Below, in pieces: positions 1-6,461 of a stretch of 11,060 nt of DNA. The DNA is from CANHEE01 sp043777755. GTDB taxonomy: Bacteria; Bacteroidota; Bacteroidia; Chitinophagales; Saprospiraceae. Position 1 is the stretch's first letter, and every line of letters starts with the position of its first letter. The stretch is taken from the NCBI GenBank assembly GCA_043777755.1, contig JAYWHK010000110.1, positions 1 to 11,060 of the forward strand, written 5' to 3'. The notes beneath the pieces are model-generated. The model was not told where the DNA came from. It saw nothing but the letters and a program-made list of their open reading frames with translations, and searched no databases. The translations under genes were made by a program, and so were the position numbers.

Positions 1-99
1 AAAAAAGTAATAAATAGCTGACTGTAAGGCAGTTATTTATTACTTTTTGAGCAATCGACTGAAAAAAATAACCACGTTTATTTTAGCCCAACTACTTAA
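1..99 (-). repeat. Dispersed palindromic repeat, copy A (cut by left edge)
   Basis: A 15-bp perfect stem (2-16 with 34-48) encloses a loop that itself pairs ACTG (21-24) with CAGT (30-33). Read on the minus strand, the element matches copy B at 9486-9702 in inverted orientation. The shared part includes TTTCAGTCGATTGCTCAAAA before the stem, a T-run, and further upstream a TTAAGTA..TTGGG block (complement of 87-99). The stem differs from that of copy B by paired changes that keep base pairing. The other half of the element lies beyond the window. This is a non-coding dispersed repeat; its function is unknown. Confidence 0.8.
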
Positions 100-189
100 T
101 CATCAAAATAATTTTAATTTTAACATAAAAAATCCAATTTAAAATGTTTTTACAATCACTTTTCCTTCGTGTATTTTCTCATTATTTAC

Positions 190-254
190 TACCAATCTTT
201 GGTACTCAGGTGAGAATCTAAAAAGCGGAGTAATAAAGCAAATTTCCATTTGCT
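190..254. other. Two small hairpins in the non-coding left flank
   Basis: The non-coding stretch between copy A of the repeat and the first gene contains a TACCAA/TTGGTA dyad (190-195 and 199-204, 3-nt loop) and an AGCAAAT/ATTTGCT hairpin (237-243 and 248-254, 4-nt loop). Both lie just upstream of the terminator-like hairpin at 270-311. No open reading frame or TAnnTTTG promoter was seen in 100-269. These could be parts of a small plus-strand RNA, decayed repeat sequence, or chance structure in AT-rich DNA. Confidence 0.3.
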
Positions 255-269
255 ATAATTTTTTACAAG

Positions 270-311
270 ACTGTCTTTGAACTGTATTTTTCAAAGACAG
301 TTTTGTTTTTT
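270..311. terminator. Hairpin with T-tract, candidate terminator
   Basis: ACTGTCTTTGAA (270-281) pairs perfectly with TTCAAAGACAGT (290-301) over an 8-nt loop and is followed on the plus strand by TTTGTTTTTT. The stop codon of the minus-strand isomerase-like gene lies 8 bases past the T-run. On the minus strand the T-run is absent after the stem, so the best match is to a plus-strand terminator. It may still form the 3' end of the minus-strand transcript. Confidence 0.6.
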
Positions 312-319
312 ACACAATA

Positions 320-1195
320 CTATACATCACAAATTTTCATACATTTTTCTAAGGATAGCAATTTGTTGGCATTTGTTGGAATAAATTCTTGTGCCACGAA
401 GCCTTTATAGCCTGTTTCAACGATTGCTTTCATAATAGCAGGGTAGTAGAGTTCTTGCGAATCGTCGATCTCATGTCGCCCAGGAACGCCACCCGTATGG
501 TAGTGTGCAACGTATTGCTGGTTTTCTTTGATGGTACGGATTACGTCACCTTCCATGATTTGCATGTGGTAAATATCGTACAACAATTTGAAATTTTCAG
601 AACCGACAGCTTTGCAAAGTGCTACGCCCCAATCTGTTTTATCGCATTGATAATCTTGGTGATCTACTTTGGAATTGAGCAATTCCATACACATCGTAAT
701 ATTATGTTTTTCAGCGAGTTGCATCAATTTTCGCAAACCGATAGCAGCATTTCCTATGCCCATTTCGTCGCTCATGCCTTCACGATTTCCCGAAAAACAA
801 ATGATGGTTTTTAGTCCAGCGTTTGCAGCTTTTGGAATGATGTCTTCGTAATATTCCCAAAGGATTTTATGGTTTTCTATTTTATTAAAACCTTTTTTGA
901 TATGAAATGCCTGACCTGGGAAAGTAGAACCCATGGACGCTTGCAAATCATATTTTTTTGCCGTAGCCCATTCGTTGGGTTCGAGCAAATCAATGGCAAC
1001 CAAGCCCATGGCTTTGCCTTTTTTACAAAAATCTTCAAGAGGAATATCGTTGTAACACCAGCGACAAGCCGAATGGTTGATTTGTCCTTTTGTAAGTGTA
1101 TCTAACTGATTTTCAGCTGCTTGCAAACGGTTTCCTAAGTTTTCTGTTATGAAAGCACTTGCTAAAACGCTTTTTAAAATGGTTCGTCTTTTCAT
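320..1195 (-). CDS. Secreted TIM-barrel protein, hydroxypyruvate isomerase-like
   Basis: The product is a 291-residue member of the xylose-isomerase-like TIM-barrel (AP-endonuclease 2) superfamily, closest in pattern to hydroxypyruvate isomerase (Hyi). Family signatures seen are MELLNSK around Glu171, YDIYHMQ at 206-212, AHYHTGG at 230-236, PGRHE at 238-242 followed by YYPAIMKAI, and QEFIP at 269-273. Glu171 and Glu270 occupy the positions of the two catalytic/metal-binding glutamates of the family. The N-terminus reads MKRRTILK, a good RRxxLK twin-arginine signal, so the protein is probably exported. Hyi of E. coli is cytoplasmic and about 30 residues shorter, which fits an added leader here. 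The gene starts 19 bases after the TolC-like gene and is probably co-transcribed with it. The substrate is unknown: such proteins are often only broadly annotated as sugar isomerase/epimerase-like, and I would not assert hydroxypyruvate as the substrate. Confidence 0.85.
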   Translation of the reverse strand: MKRRTILKSVLASAFITENLGNRLQAAENQLDTLTKGQINHSACRWCYNDIPLEDFCKKGKAMGLVAIDLLEPNEWATAKKYDLQASMGSTFPGQAFHIKKGFNKIENHKILWEYYEDIIPKAANAGLKTIICFSGNREGMSDEMGIGNAAIGLRKLMQLAEKHNITMCMELLNSKVDHQDYQCDKTDWGVALCKAVGSENFKLLYDIYHMQIMEGDVIRTIKENQQYVAHYHTGGVPGRHEIDDSQELYYPAIMKAIVETGYKGFVAQEFIPTNANKLLSLEKCMKICDV

Positions 1196-1214
1196 TTTGA
1201 ATTGATTTTATAAC

Positions 1215-2564
1215 TTAAAACGCATAACCTGCACTTGCTCGTTCTAATTCTGCTAATTTTATCCAAACATTAGAAAGTGCAATGCTTTGTTGCAATTCTG
1301 CGATTAGAAGTTGTGTTTGTGCATCATTAAGCTCAATAAAAAGGGCTGTACCTTCTTTATATTTTTTTAAAATATCGTTGTAATAGCGTTTGTTGAGCGT
1401 GATTTGCCCATTGGTTGATTCGTAAATACCCAATGCTGAATAGTAAGAATTTACGCTAACGTTTAATTGTAGATTCAATTGATTTTCAGCATTTTGTGTT
1501 TGTTCGTTGAGTGCAGCAATGTCTTTTCCAGCCATTTCAATGCGTTTTTTATTGCGTTTTGCATCGTAAAGCGGATATTCAAATTGCAATCCACCAAACA
1601 CATAAAGTGGATTAGAATTGAATGGGTAAAGGTTGCCTTGCGCACCGAGGTCGAGGAAAAAGTTCAGTTTAGGTTTGTAATAAGATTTTTGAAAATCAAG
1701 GGCAACTTCACTAAGTTTGGCTGCGGATTGTAGTTTTAGAAGTTCTTCTCTATTGTTGATGTCTGCTGTTATATTTTTTATAAAACGCTGATTGTCTGAT
1801 AAATATGTAGAATCTATTTCTATTTTTTCTTCAAATTTTTTTCCAATTAAAAAATTAAAGTAAGCGGCAGCATTTTTTTGATTGTTTTGGGCTTCGTAGC
1901 GTTGTGCGTCAATTTTCAAGATTTCACTATTCGAGCGAACCAACAAGGAAGGCAATCCAACGCCATTATTCACCAAACTTTGGTTGATTCTTTTCAAATC
2001 ATTCAGTAATTTTAGGGCATTGTCAAAAATCCCAATTGCTTGTGTCGCTTGCAAATAACGAAAATAAGCCGTTTTGATGTCTTTTGCCAATTCCCTTTTA
2101 AAAACATTGATTTCAGCTTGCTTGAAAGGAATCATTTCAGCTTTTGCTCGTTCATTGAGCTTGATTTCGGCATTGACAATAGGGTAGGTCGTACGGGCTT
2201 TGACATCGTAAAAATTGTAGGGATTCAGAAAAAAGCTCTTGTTTTGTTGCAATGCCGTTTGAAATTGCTCATTTTTAGTGATGCTATACAAGGTCTTGTA
2301 GATAGGATTTACCAACGAATCTAAACTTACCTCACGACCACCATAACCCAAGGTATATAAGCCATTGAGTGCAACATTTGGTTTTTTCAATGCTTTTGCC
2401 TCTTCGAGTGCCAAAAGATTTTTTTCTAATAAAAAATTTTCTTGTTTTAAAACATGGCTGTTCTTGATACCTTCGGAAATATAAGTGTCAAGCCTTGTTT
2501 TTTGTGCAAAAGCTGCAAAAAACAAGGCTTGAAGTAATAATAGTAATGTATATTTTTTATTCAT
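1215..2564 (-). CDS. TolC-family outer membrane efflux protein
   Basis: The product is about 449 residues and belongs to the outer-membrane efflux protein (TolC/OEP) family, trimeric channel-tunnels that serve RND, ABC or MFS exporters. It has an N-terminal signal peptide (MNKKYTLLLLLQALFFAAFA, then QK). A first OEP repeat follows with the usual 'NSHVLKQENFLLEKNLLALEEAKALKKPNVAL' style pattern split across helix and strand, and the second half ends with long Gln/Asn-rich coiled-coil helices. I chose the ATG at 2564 rather than the in-frame ATG at 2588. Translation from 2564 gives a clean Lys-Lys signal peptide, and a TATTTTTG promoter box lies at 2578-2585, so 2588 would lie upstream of the transcription start. 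No membrane-fusion protein or inner-membrane pump is encoded nearby. The only likely operon partner is the downstream TIM-barrel gene. Confidence 0.9.
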   Translation of the reverse strand: MNKKYTLLLLLQALFFAAFAQKTRLDTYISEGIKNSHVLKQENFLLEKNLLALEEAKALKKPNVALNGLYTLGYGGREVSLDSLVNPIYKTLYSITKNEQFQTALQQNKSFFLNPYNFYDVKARTTYPIVNAEIKLNERAKAEMIPFKQAEINVFKRELAKDIKTAYFRYLQATQAIGIFDNALKLLNDLKRINQSLVNNGVGLPSLLVRSNSEILKIDAQRYEAQNNQKNAAAYFNFLIGKKFEEKIEIDSTYLSDNQRFIKNITADINNREELLKLQSAAKLSEVALDFQKSYYKPKLNFFLDLGAQGNLYPFNSNPLYVFGGLQFEYPLYDAKRNKKRIEMAGKDIAALNEQTQNAENQLNLQLNVSVNSYYSALGIYESTNGQITLNKRYYNDILKKYKEGTALFIELNDAQTQLLIAELQQSIALSNVWIKLAELERASAGYAF

Positions 2565-2577
2565 TGTATTTTTTTTG

Positions 2578-2585
2578 CAAAAATA
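2578..2585 (-). promoter_or_regulatory. Bacteroidota -7 box for the TolC-like gene
   Basis: The minus strand reads TATTTTTG, a match to the TAnnTTTG -7 element, 13 bases before the chosen ATG. No well-spaced TTG -33 element is visible: the nearest is about 13 bases away, inside the hairpin at 2588-2623. Confidence 0.55.
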
Positions 2586-2587
2586 CA

Positions 2588-2623
2588 AAAAAACCTAACA
2601 ACTCTAATATTGTTAGGTTTTTT
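2588..2623. terminator. Symmetric A/T-flanked hairpin, bidirectional terminator
   Basis: AAAAAACCTAACAA (2588-2601) pairs perfectly with TTGTTAGGTTTTTT (2610-2623) over an 8-nt loop, giving a T-run on either strand. On the minus strand it would stop read-through from the beta-barrel gene just before the TolC-like gene. Its T-run directly abuts the -7 box of that gene, so terminator and promoter overlap. Confidence 0.7.
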
Positions 2624-2636
2624 ACTTTTTAAAAAT

Positions 2637-2795
2637 GTAACTATTTACCACTTTTGGAATTTTTTACCACGGAGAAACGGAGAACACAGAGTTTAGCAAA
2701 AAATTAGCCGAAGGCTAATTTTTTGTCTCCGTGACCTCTGTTTCTCCGTGGTGAAAATAAAAAAATCTTCGATTTTTTCAACGCTAAATAGTTAC
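2637..2795. repeat. Nested palindromic element with 11-bp terminal inverted repeats
   Basis: The ends GTAACTATTTA (2637-2647) and TAAATAGTTAC (2785-2795) are perfect inverted repeats. Inside are 26-bp imperfect inverted arms (2666-2691 and 2727-2752) made of degenerate CGGAGAAA-like repeats. They enclose a perfect 13-bp hairpin (2697-2709 with 2713-2725, loop GAA). A further hairpin AAAAAATC/GATTTTTT (2760-2767, 2771-2778) could serve as a terminator for the gene ending at 2796. The right end stops exactly one base before that gene's stop codon. It has the architecture of a non-autonomous palindromic element (MITE- or REP-like). The ACCACGGAG arm type resembles GGAG-rich short repeats that I recall from various bacterial genomes. 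No transposase was seen. Confidence 0.7.
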
Positions 2796-3410
2796 TTAAA
2801 AATTGTAAGTAATTGCGGCACGGTAGTCAAAAGGAGTAGTACGCAATGATGTTGTAGCATCGTATAATACATCGTAGTAAATACCAATTTCGTATTTCCA
2901 CTTAGAAAATCCTTGCAAATAGCCTAAACCTACTCTTGCGGAAGTTACAGGAGTTTTGATAGTGGAAATAGGCGTTGTTGTCCAATCAATATCCTTATAA
3001 TTTGTTTTTTGATAGTCAGCATGAATCAAAACCACGTTAAAAAACTTTGCACGAGCAAAAATACCTGCGCCCATTTCTACTAAATTGATAGGAGGTTCTG
3101 CAAAATTTGGGTTTCTTAACCAAGTGTAATTAATGCTTGTGATTAAGCCCGCAGTAACATTTTTATGCAATTTGTAGCCAATCATTGGTGAAAGCGACAT
3201 ATTAAAAACGCCATTTCCAAATGCAGGATAATTGATAAAACCACCATACATCATTTTTTCTGTCCAAAAATTTACTTCATCATCGCCTTTTTTATCTTTT
3301 GATTTTGAAGAAGTCGTTGGTTTTTTCTTGGTTACTTTTTTGGATTGAGCATCAACATTCTGAGCCATCAAGGCAAATGCTAAAAGGAAAAACAAAAATA
3401 TTTTTTTCAT
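2796..3410 (-). CDS. Outer-membrane beta-barrel-like protein, unknown function
   Basis: The product is 204 residues if translation starts at the ATG at 3410, chosen because it begins MKKIFLFFLLAFALMAQ, a classical signal peptide. An in-frame ATG at 3458 would only prepend non-signal residues and lies inside the upstream terminator hairpin. After cleavage (near NVDAQ) comes a lysine/serine-rich linker of about 25 residues. A series of amphipathic strands follows, rich in Tyr, Gly and Thr and separated by short turns. The last residues ITYNF end in Phe, the usual terminal aromatic of outer-membrane beta-barrels recognised by BamA. I infer a small 8- or 10-strand porin-like barrel; the basic linker is unusual. 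No promoter box is visible in the short space after the upstream terminator, so partial read-through from the PAP2 gene is possible. The palindromic element at 2637-2795 begins one base after its stop codon. Confidence 0.8.
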   Translation of the reverse strand: MKKIFLFFLLAFALMAQNVDAQSKKVTKKKPTTSSKSKDKKGDDEVNFWTEKMMYGGFINYPAFGNGVFNMSLSPMIGYKLHKNVTAGLITSINYTWLRNPNFAEPPINLVEMGAGIFARAKFFNVVLIHADYQKTNYKDIDWTTTPISTIKTPVTSARVGLGYLQGFSKWKYEIGIYYDVLYDATTSLRTTPFDYRAAITYNF

Positions 3411-3430
3411 AGATTTTGATTTTATTAGTA

Positions 3431-3469
3431 AGAAAAAGCCCGAAACTTGTTTGTTCAACTTTCGGGCTT
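3431..3469 (-). terminator. Intrinsic terminator after the PAP2 lipoprotein gene
   Basis: AAGCCCGAAA (3436-3445) pairs perfectly with TTTCGGGCTT (3460-3469), and the stem continues inward with a single C-C mismatch. On the minus strand it is followed by TTTTTCTT, which makes it a good intrinsic terminator 77 bases past the stop codon of the PAP2 gene. It lies just upstream of the beta-barrel gene start. Confidence 0.75.
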
Positions 3470-3471
3470 AT

Positions 3472-3490
3472 CATATAACGCAATTATATG
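3472..3490. promoter_or_regulatory. CATATAA/TTATATG dyad
   Basis: CATATAA (3472-3478) and TTATATG (3484-3490) form a perfect 7-bp dyad with a 5-nt spacer, immediately before the terminator stem in minus-strand orientation. It could be an operator for the downstream beta-barrel gene or part of the terminator fold. The short AT-rich arms leave room for chance. Confidence 0.3.
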
Positions 3491-3545
3491 TTAAAAAGGT
3501 TTGTAAATTCGACAATTTTAAGAAAATATTATAATTTTCTGAAAA

Positions 3546-4946
3546 TTATTTATGCCAAGGCAACGCATTTACCCGCTGACCAACCAAATAACCTACACGA
3601 AGACCTTCTTCGCAGTCCATTCGGAAATGTACGCCGATTGGAATACGAGAGTAAGCGTTTTCGTTTGCCATCGTAAAAAAGTTACTGTAAGAGCGTGGAA
3701 TACCTAAGAAATCTTTTCTATTTTCGTGACAACGGTCAATGATTTCAAAATTATAACCAAAGATAGAAGCCATTACTTCTGAGCCAACTGCTCCAAAAGT
3801 AGAGTGACCAGAAGGATATGCTGGGAAAGGTGGCGTAAATCCATTGCCTGCGCCAGCTGTAGGTTCGCCCATGATTGGTTTCCATTTGCTATCAATGACT
3901 CTTGTGATGTAGCTTTCTGGACGCTCGATGTTCCATTTGTATTTTAATGCCCAGCAACAAACGGCTGCATCATTCAATGCAAGCCCCATTTTTGCATAAG
4001 CAAATACAGATTTTTCTAAGTTAGAATTGTCTTTTTCTACGACTTGGTTCAAAATAGCAACCAAACGTCCCGCTGGCGTGAAGGTGAATCCAGCCATATC
4101 GTCACTCCAAAACTCTGCAATCCAACGACCTTCATAATCTTTATTTGCTTTGATGTCGTCCACAACAGTTTTTACTTCCATGGCTTGTTGGTAAAATTTA
4201 GAGTTGGTTGCTTCGCTGAATGGAATAGGCGCAACACCATTTTGACGATCATTCTCTTGAGCCGCAAACAGACGAACTTTACCCCAATATGGGCCCATTG
4301 CTGCGCCGCTTGACGTTGGCTTCCATAATCCTGGGCCAACTGGAGCTGCATAGGAAGGGTCAGTTACTTTTTTGTAAGATTCATGTCCATTAGGGTCGGT
4401 TGAAGACCAGTTATAGATCGCTTCTGCTACTTTTTTGGCATAATCTTCTGAATTTCTGACCACATCGGCAGGAATTTCACGCTCATAACGTTTCAAAATT
4501 TCTTGCTCTAAAGAGAAAATTTTAAACATCATATTGGCATCAGCAACTTGAATCGGGTCGCTCGGATAGAATTTTTTTAATAAAGTAGAATAAACAAAAT
4601 TATAAACCAAAGGCCAGTGATAAACAACACCTGTTTCAACTTTTGGTAGAATCAAGCCTGAAAATTTGTGTGCCATTGAATTGTAACCTGGCATACCACT
4701 GACCAAGGCTTCGTAAGTACCTATGCCAATGTAAGCCAACACTCGGGCTGATTGTGGCGGACGAACTTTGCCGCCTGCATTTTTTTCAACATCTAAATAA
4801 AGGCTATTCCATTGTAGTGCAACTTTGTTGTCAAAATTACGAACATCATCAGATGTTGGTAGCGGATTTTTAACACAAGAACTTAGTGTGAAGAGAAGGC
4901 AAAATAAGGCAAGACCTATTTTGGGCATTGTAAAACTTTTGAACAT
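3546..4946 (-). CDS. PAP2 / vanadium-dependent haloperoxidase family lipoprotein
   Basis: The product is a 466-residue exported lipoprotein. The leader ends with the lipobox LSSC (Cys24), which places it in the outer or inner membrane facing the periplasm. The C-terminal half carries the entire phosphatase/haloperoxidase signature: KX6RP (Lys335, Arg342-Pro343), PSGH (378-381) and SRX5H (Ser433, Arg434, His440). In vanadium haloperoxidases these residues bind vanadate and act as acid-base; in PAP2 phosphatases they handle the phosphoester. The length and the DAAVCCW segment before KX6RP fit the large bacterial vanadium-haloperoxidase-like group rather than small membrane PAP2 enzymes. The sequence alone does not tell haloperoxidase from phosphatase activity. 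The start at 4946 could equally be the ATG at 4928 (MPKIGLALFCLLF), with little effect on the mature protein. It has its own promoter and terminator, so it is probably monocistronic. Confidence 0.9.
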   Translation of the reverse strand: MFKSFTMPKIGLALFCLLFTLSSCVKNPLPTSDDVRNFDNKVALQWNSLYLDVEKNAGGKVRPPQSARVLAYIGIGTYEALVSGMPGYNSMAHKFSGLILPKVETGVVYHWPLVYNFVYSTLLKKFYPSDPIQVADANMMFKIFSLEQEILKRYEREIPADVVRNSEDYAKKVAEAIYNWSSTDPNGHESYKKVTDPSYAAPVGPGLWKPTSSGAAMGPYWGKVRLFAAQENDRQNGVAPIPFSEATNSKFYQQAMEVKTVVDDIKANKDYEGRWIAEFWSDDMAGFTFTPAGRLVAILNQVVEKDNSNLEKSVFAYAKMGLALNDAAVCCWALKYKWNIERPESYITRVIDSKWKPIMGEPTAGAGNGFTPPFPAYPSGHSTFGAVGSEVMASIFGYNFEIIDRCHENRKDFLGIPRSYSNFFTMANENAYSRIPIGVHFRMDCEEGLRVGYLVGQRVNALPWHK

Positions 4947-4983
4947 GGGACTGAAAAATTTAGAATTTAATTTTAGTTGTTGT

Positions 4984-5004
4984 AACAGACAAATCTTGTC
5001 TGTT
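4984..5004. promoter_or_regulatory. Perfect 9-3-9 dyad in the PAP2 gene leader
   Basis: AACAGACAA (4984-4992) and TTGTCTGTT (4996-5004) are perfect inverted repeats separated by 3 bases. They lie between the -7 box at 5019-5026 and the ATG at 4946, close to where transcription should start. The size and placement fit the operator of a dimeric repressor (for example TetR-type), or a leader hairpin. No candidate regulator gene is present in the window. Confidence 0.5.
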
Positions 5005-5018
5005 TATGTATTGGTTTG

Positions 5019-5049
5019 CAAAAATATAACAAATCTTTAATATCAGCAA
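5019..5049 (-). promoter_or_regulatory. Promoter of the PAP2 lipoprotein gene
   Basis: On the minus strand a TTG (complement of 5047-5049) is followed after 20 bases by TATTTTTG (complement of 5019-5026). This fits the Bacteroidota -33/-7 arrangement. The leader to the ATG would be roughly 65 bases and contains the 9-3-9 dyad. The TATTTTTGCA core is the same as at the TolC-like gene promoter. Confidence 0.6.
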
Positions 5050-5092
5050 TAGGAGAGTTAATAATTTGTGACATAAATACGAATATCGTTCC

Positions 5093-5115
5093 AAAATGTT
5101 AAAATTTAACATTTT
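5093..5115. promoter_or_regulatory. Perfect 11-1-11 dyad in the divergent region
   Basis: AAAATGTTAAA (5093-5103) and TTTAACATTTT (5105-5115) form a perfect dyad around one central base, followed by a further T-run. It sits between the two divergent promoters. It may be an operator for the rightward gene or a barrier terminator. The composition is all A/T except for one G/C pair, so the evidence is only the symmetry. Confidence 0.4.
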
Positions 5116-5150
5116 TTTTTACCATTTCAGACAAATTTAGAATTATTTTT

Positions 5151-5177
5151 TTTGTCCATGTATTTTTTATACCTTTG
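5151..5177 (+). promoter_or_regulatory. Promoter of the LolD-like gene
   Basis: TACCTTTG (5170-5177) is an excellent TAnnTTTG -7 box about 20 bases before the ATG at 5198. A TTTG at 5151-5154 stands upstream but with only 15 bases between, shorter than the usual spacing, so the -33 assignment is weak. The leader would be very short, about 10-15 bases. Confidence 0.6.
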
Positions 5178-5197
5178 CTTTCAAATTTTTACAAAAT

Positions 5198-5848
5198 ATG
5201 ATTGTAGCGGAAAATATTAAAAAAAGTTATGGTAATCTTGACGTTTTGAAAGGTGTGAGTGTCAAAATTGAAAAAGGGCAACTGGTGAGCATTGTTGGGA
5301 AATCTGGTGCTGGCAAAAGTACTTTGCTTCACATCATCGGAACGTTGGACAATGCGGACGCTGGGAATGTCATCATCAATGATACGGTCATCAATGAGTT
5401 GAATAACAAGCAATTGGCTGATTTTCGGAACAAGAACATAGGTTTTGTTTTTCAATTTCACCATCTTTTACCTGAGTTTACCGCTTTGGAAAACGTCATT
5501 ATGCCTGCTTTGATTGCCAAAACAGCGCAAAGTAAAGCTGAATCACGAGCAAAGGAATTATTGGATTATTTGGGCTTGAAAGATAGAATTTCGCATAAGC
5601 CAACGCAACTTTCAGGTGGAGAAGCACAGCGTGTTGCGATTGCACGTGCGCTTATCAATGAGCCTTTGGTGATTTTTGCTGACGAACCAACTGGAAATCT
5701 GGACTCTAATACATCAAAAGACCTACACCAACTTTTTTTACAATTAAAAAAAGATTTACAACAAACATTCGTTATTGTGACACACAATCTCGAGTTGGCG
5801 GAATTGAGTGATACCCGATTGACAATGGCAGATGGCAGACTTGTTTAG
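5198..5848 (+). CDS. lolD: LolD-like ABC transporter ATP-binding protein
   Basis: The product is a 216-residue ABC ATPase with all catalytic elements: Walker A GKSGAGKST (34-42), Q-loop Gln86, signature LSGGE (138-142), Walker B with VIFADEPT and catalytic Glu163, D-loop NLDS (167-170) and H-loop His196. The segment FQFHHLLPEFTALENV around the Q-loop is characteristic of LolD, the ATPase that powers release of lipoproteins from the inner membrane to LolA. The closely related MacB and FtsE families share much of this. The length is normal for stand-alone LolD. The membrane partners LolC/LolE are not adjacent; they are often encoded elsewhere in Bacteroidota. The following secreted-protein gene starts 65 bases later on the same strand and may be co-transcribed. 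Assignment to the LolD/MacB/FtsE ATPase group is very strong; LolD itself is likely. Confidence 0.9.
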   Translation: MIVAENIKKSYGNLDVLKGVSVKIEKGQLVSIVGKSGAGKSTLLHIIGTLDNADAGNVIINDTVINELNNKQLADFRNKNIGFVFQFHHLLPEFTALENVIMPALIAKTAQSKAESRAKELLDYLGLKDRISHKPTQLSGGEAQRVAIARALINEPLVIFADEPTGNLDSNTSKDLHQLFLQLKKDLQQTFVIVTHNLELAELSDTRLTMADGRLV

Positions 5849-5913
5849 TTAAAATTTTTAACAAAAATAATAAAATAGTTCAGCTTATCGTTTTTTTGAA
5901 AAACACATAAGCA

Positions 5914-6459
5914 ATGAAGTATTTTATTATTTTCTTATTGATGCTTGCTCACGGCATCGGAATTGCGCAAGATGGCTGCAATATTTTTCCAAAAACAAAG
6001 AAAGCCTATCGAGCAAAATCACCTTTTTTATCCAATATTTTTCTAGAAGCCAGTGTTGATGTACTTACTGGCTATGACAAGAGCGTTGATGGATTTACGA
6101 ATGTTTATCTAATTCCTTTTCATTTGGGCGTTGCTCAAAAAATTAAGAGAAGGGTAGTACTTCACCTTGCATTAGGAGGAGGAGTGATAGCAGAAGAAGG
6201 TCGTCGGGGTAGAAATAGTATTGGTTCTGGAAAAATTGGTATTGATTATTTTTTCAAAAATTCAATGGAAGGTTTCGGTATTGGTGTTTATGGACATGGA
6301 ATAGATTTTTTTGATGGAGGTGTTTCGATTCCGATGCTTCATCTTATGTATGCCAAATCGAGCAAAAAACTTTTTAATCAGTATCATTTATCAGCTTATC
6401 CCTTTGCGGAAGGTGTTGTTTTGGGTTTTGGCGTAAGCGTTGGGTACAAAGCGTATTGA
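5914..6459 (+). CDS. Secreted protein, possibly small beta-barrel, unknown function
   Basis: The product is 181 residues, beginning with a clear signal peptide (MKYFIIFLLMLAHGIGIAQ, cleavage expected after AQ). The mature part has alternating glycine-rich hydrophobic stretches (HLALGGGVIAEEG, GKIGIDYFF, GFGIGVYGHGIDFF, VVLGFGVSVGYKAY) that look like transmembrane beta-strands and ends in Tyr, as outer-membrane barrels commonly do. Two Arg/Lys-rich turns separate strands. I recognise no named family. No promoter box is visible in the 65-base gap after the LolD-like gene, so it probably shares that promoter. A strong bidirectional terminator follows 2 bases after the stop codon. Confidence 0.75.
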   Translation: MKYFIIFLLMLAHGIGIAQDGCNIFPKTKKAYRAKSPFLSNIFLEASVDVLTGYDKSVDGFTNVYLIPFHLGVAQKIKRRVVLHLALGGGVIAEEGRRGRNSIGSGKIGIDYFFKNSMEGFGIGVYGHGIDFFDGGVSIPMLHLMYAKSSKKLFNQYHLSAYPFAEGVVLGFGVSVGYKAY

Positions 6460-6461
6460 TA

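Noticed and set aside
389..1105. Plus-strand open frames opposite the isomerase-like gene
   Set aside because: They are shadows of the well-supported minus-strand gene and have no recognisable protein features.
2565..2588. Longer start of the TolC-like protein at 2588
   Set aside because: It would place non-signal residues before MNKKYTLLLLL and includes the promoter -7 box.
3411..3458. Longer start of the beta-barrel protein at 3458
   Set aside because: These codons lie within the upstream terminator hairpin, and the ATG at 3410 gives a proper signal peptide.
5848..5862. GTTAAAA/TTTTAAC palindrome after the LolD-like gene as a terminator
   Set aside because: It has only 7 bp of nearly pure A/T pairing with a 1-nt centre and no T-run. 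It is likely chance in AT-rich sequence and unlikely to stop transcription before the next gene.
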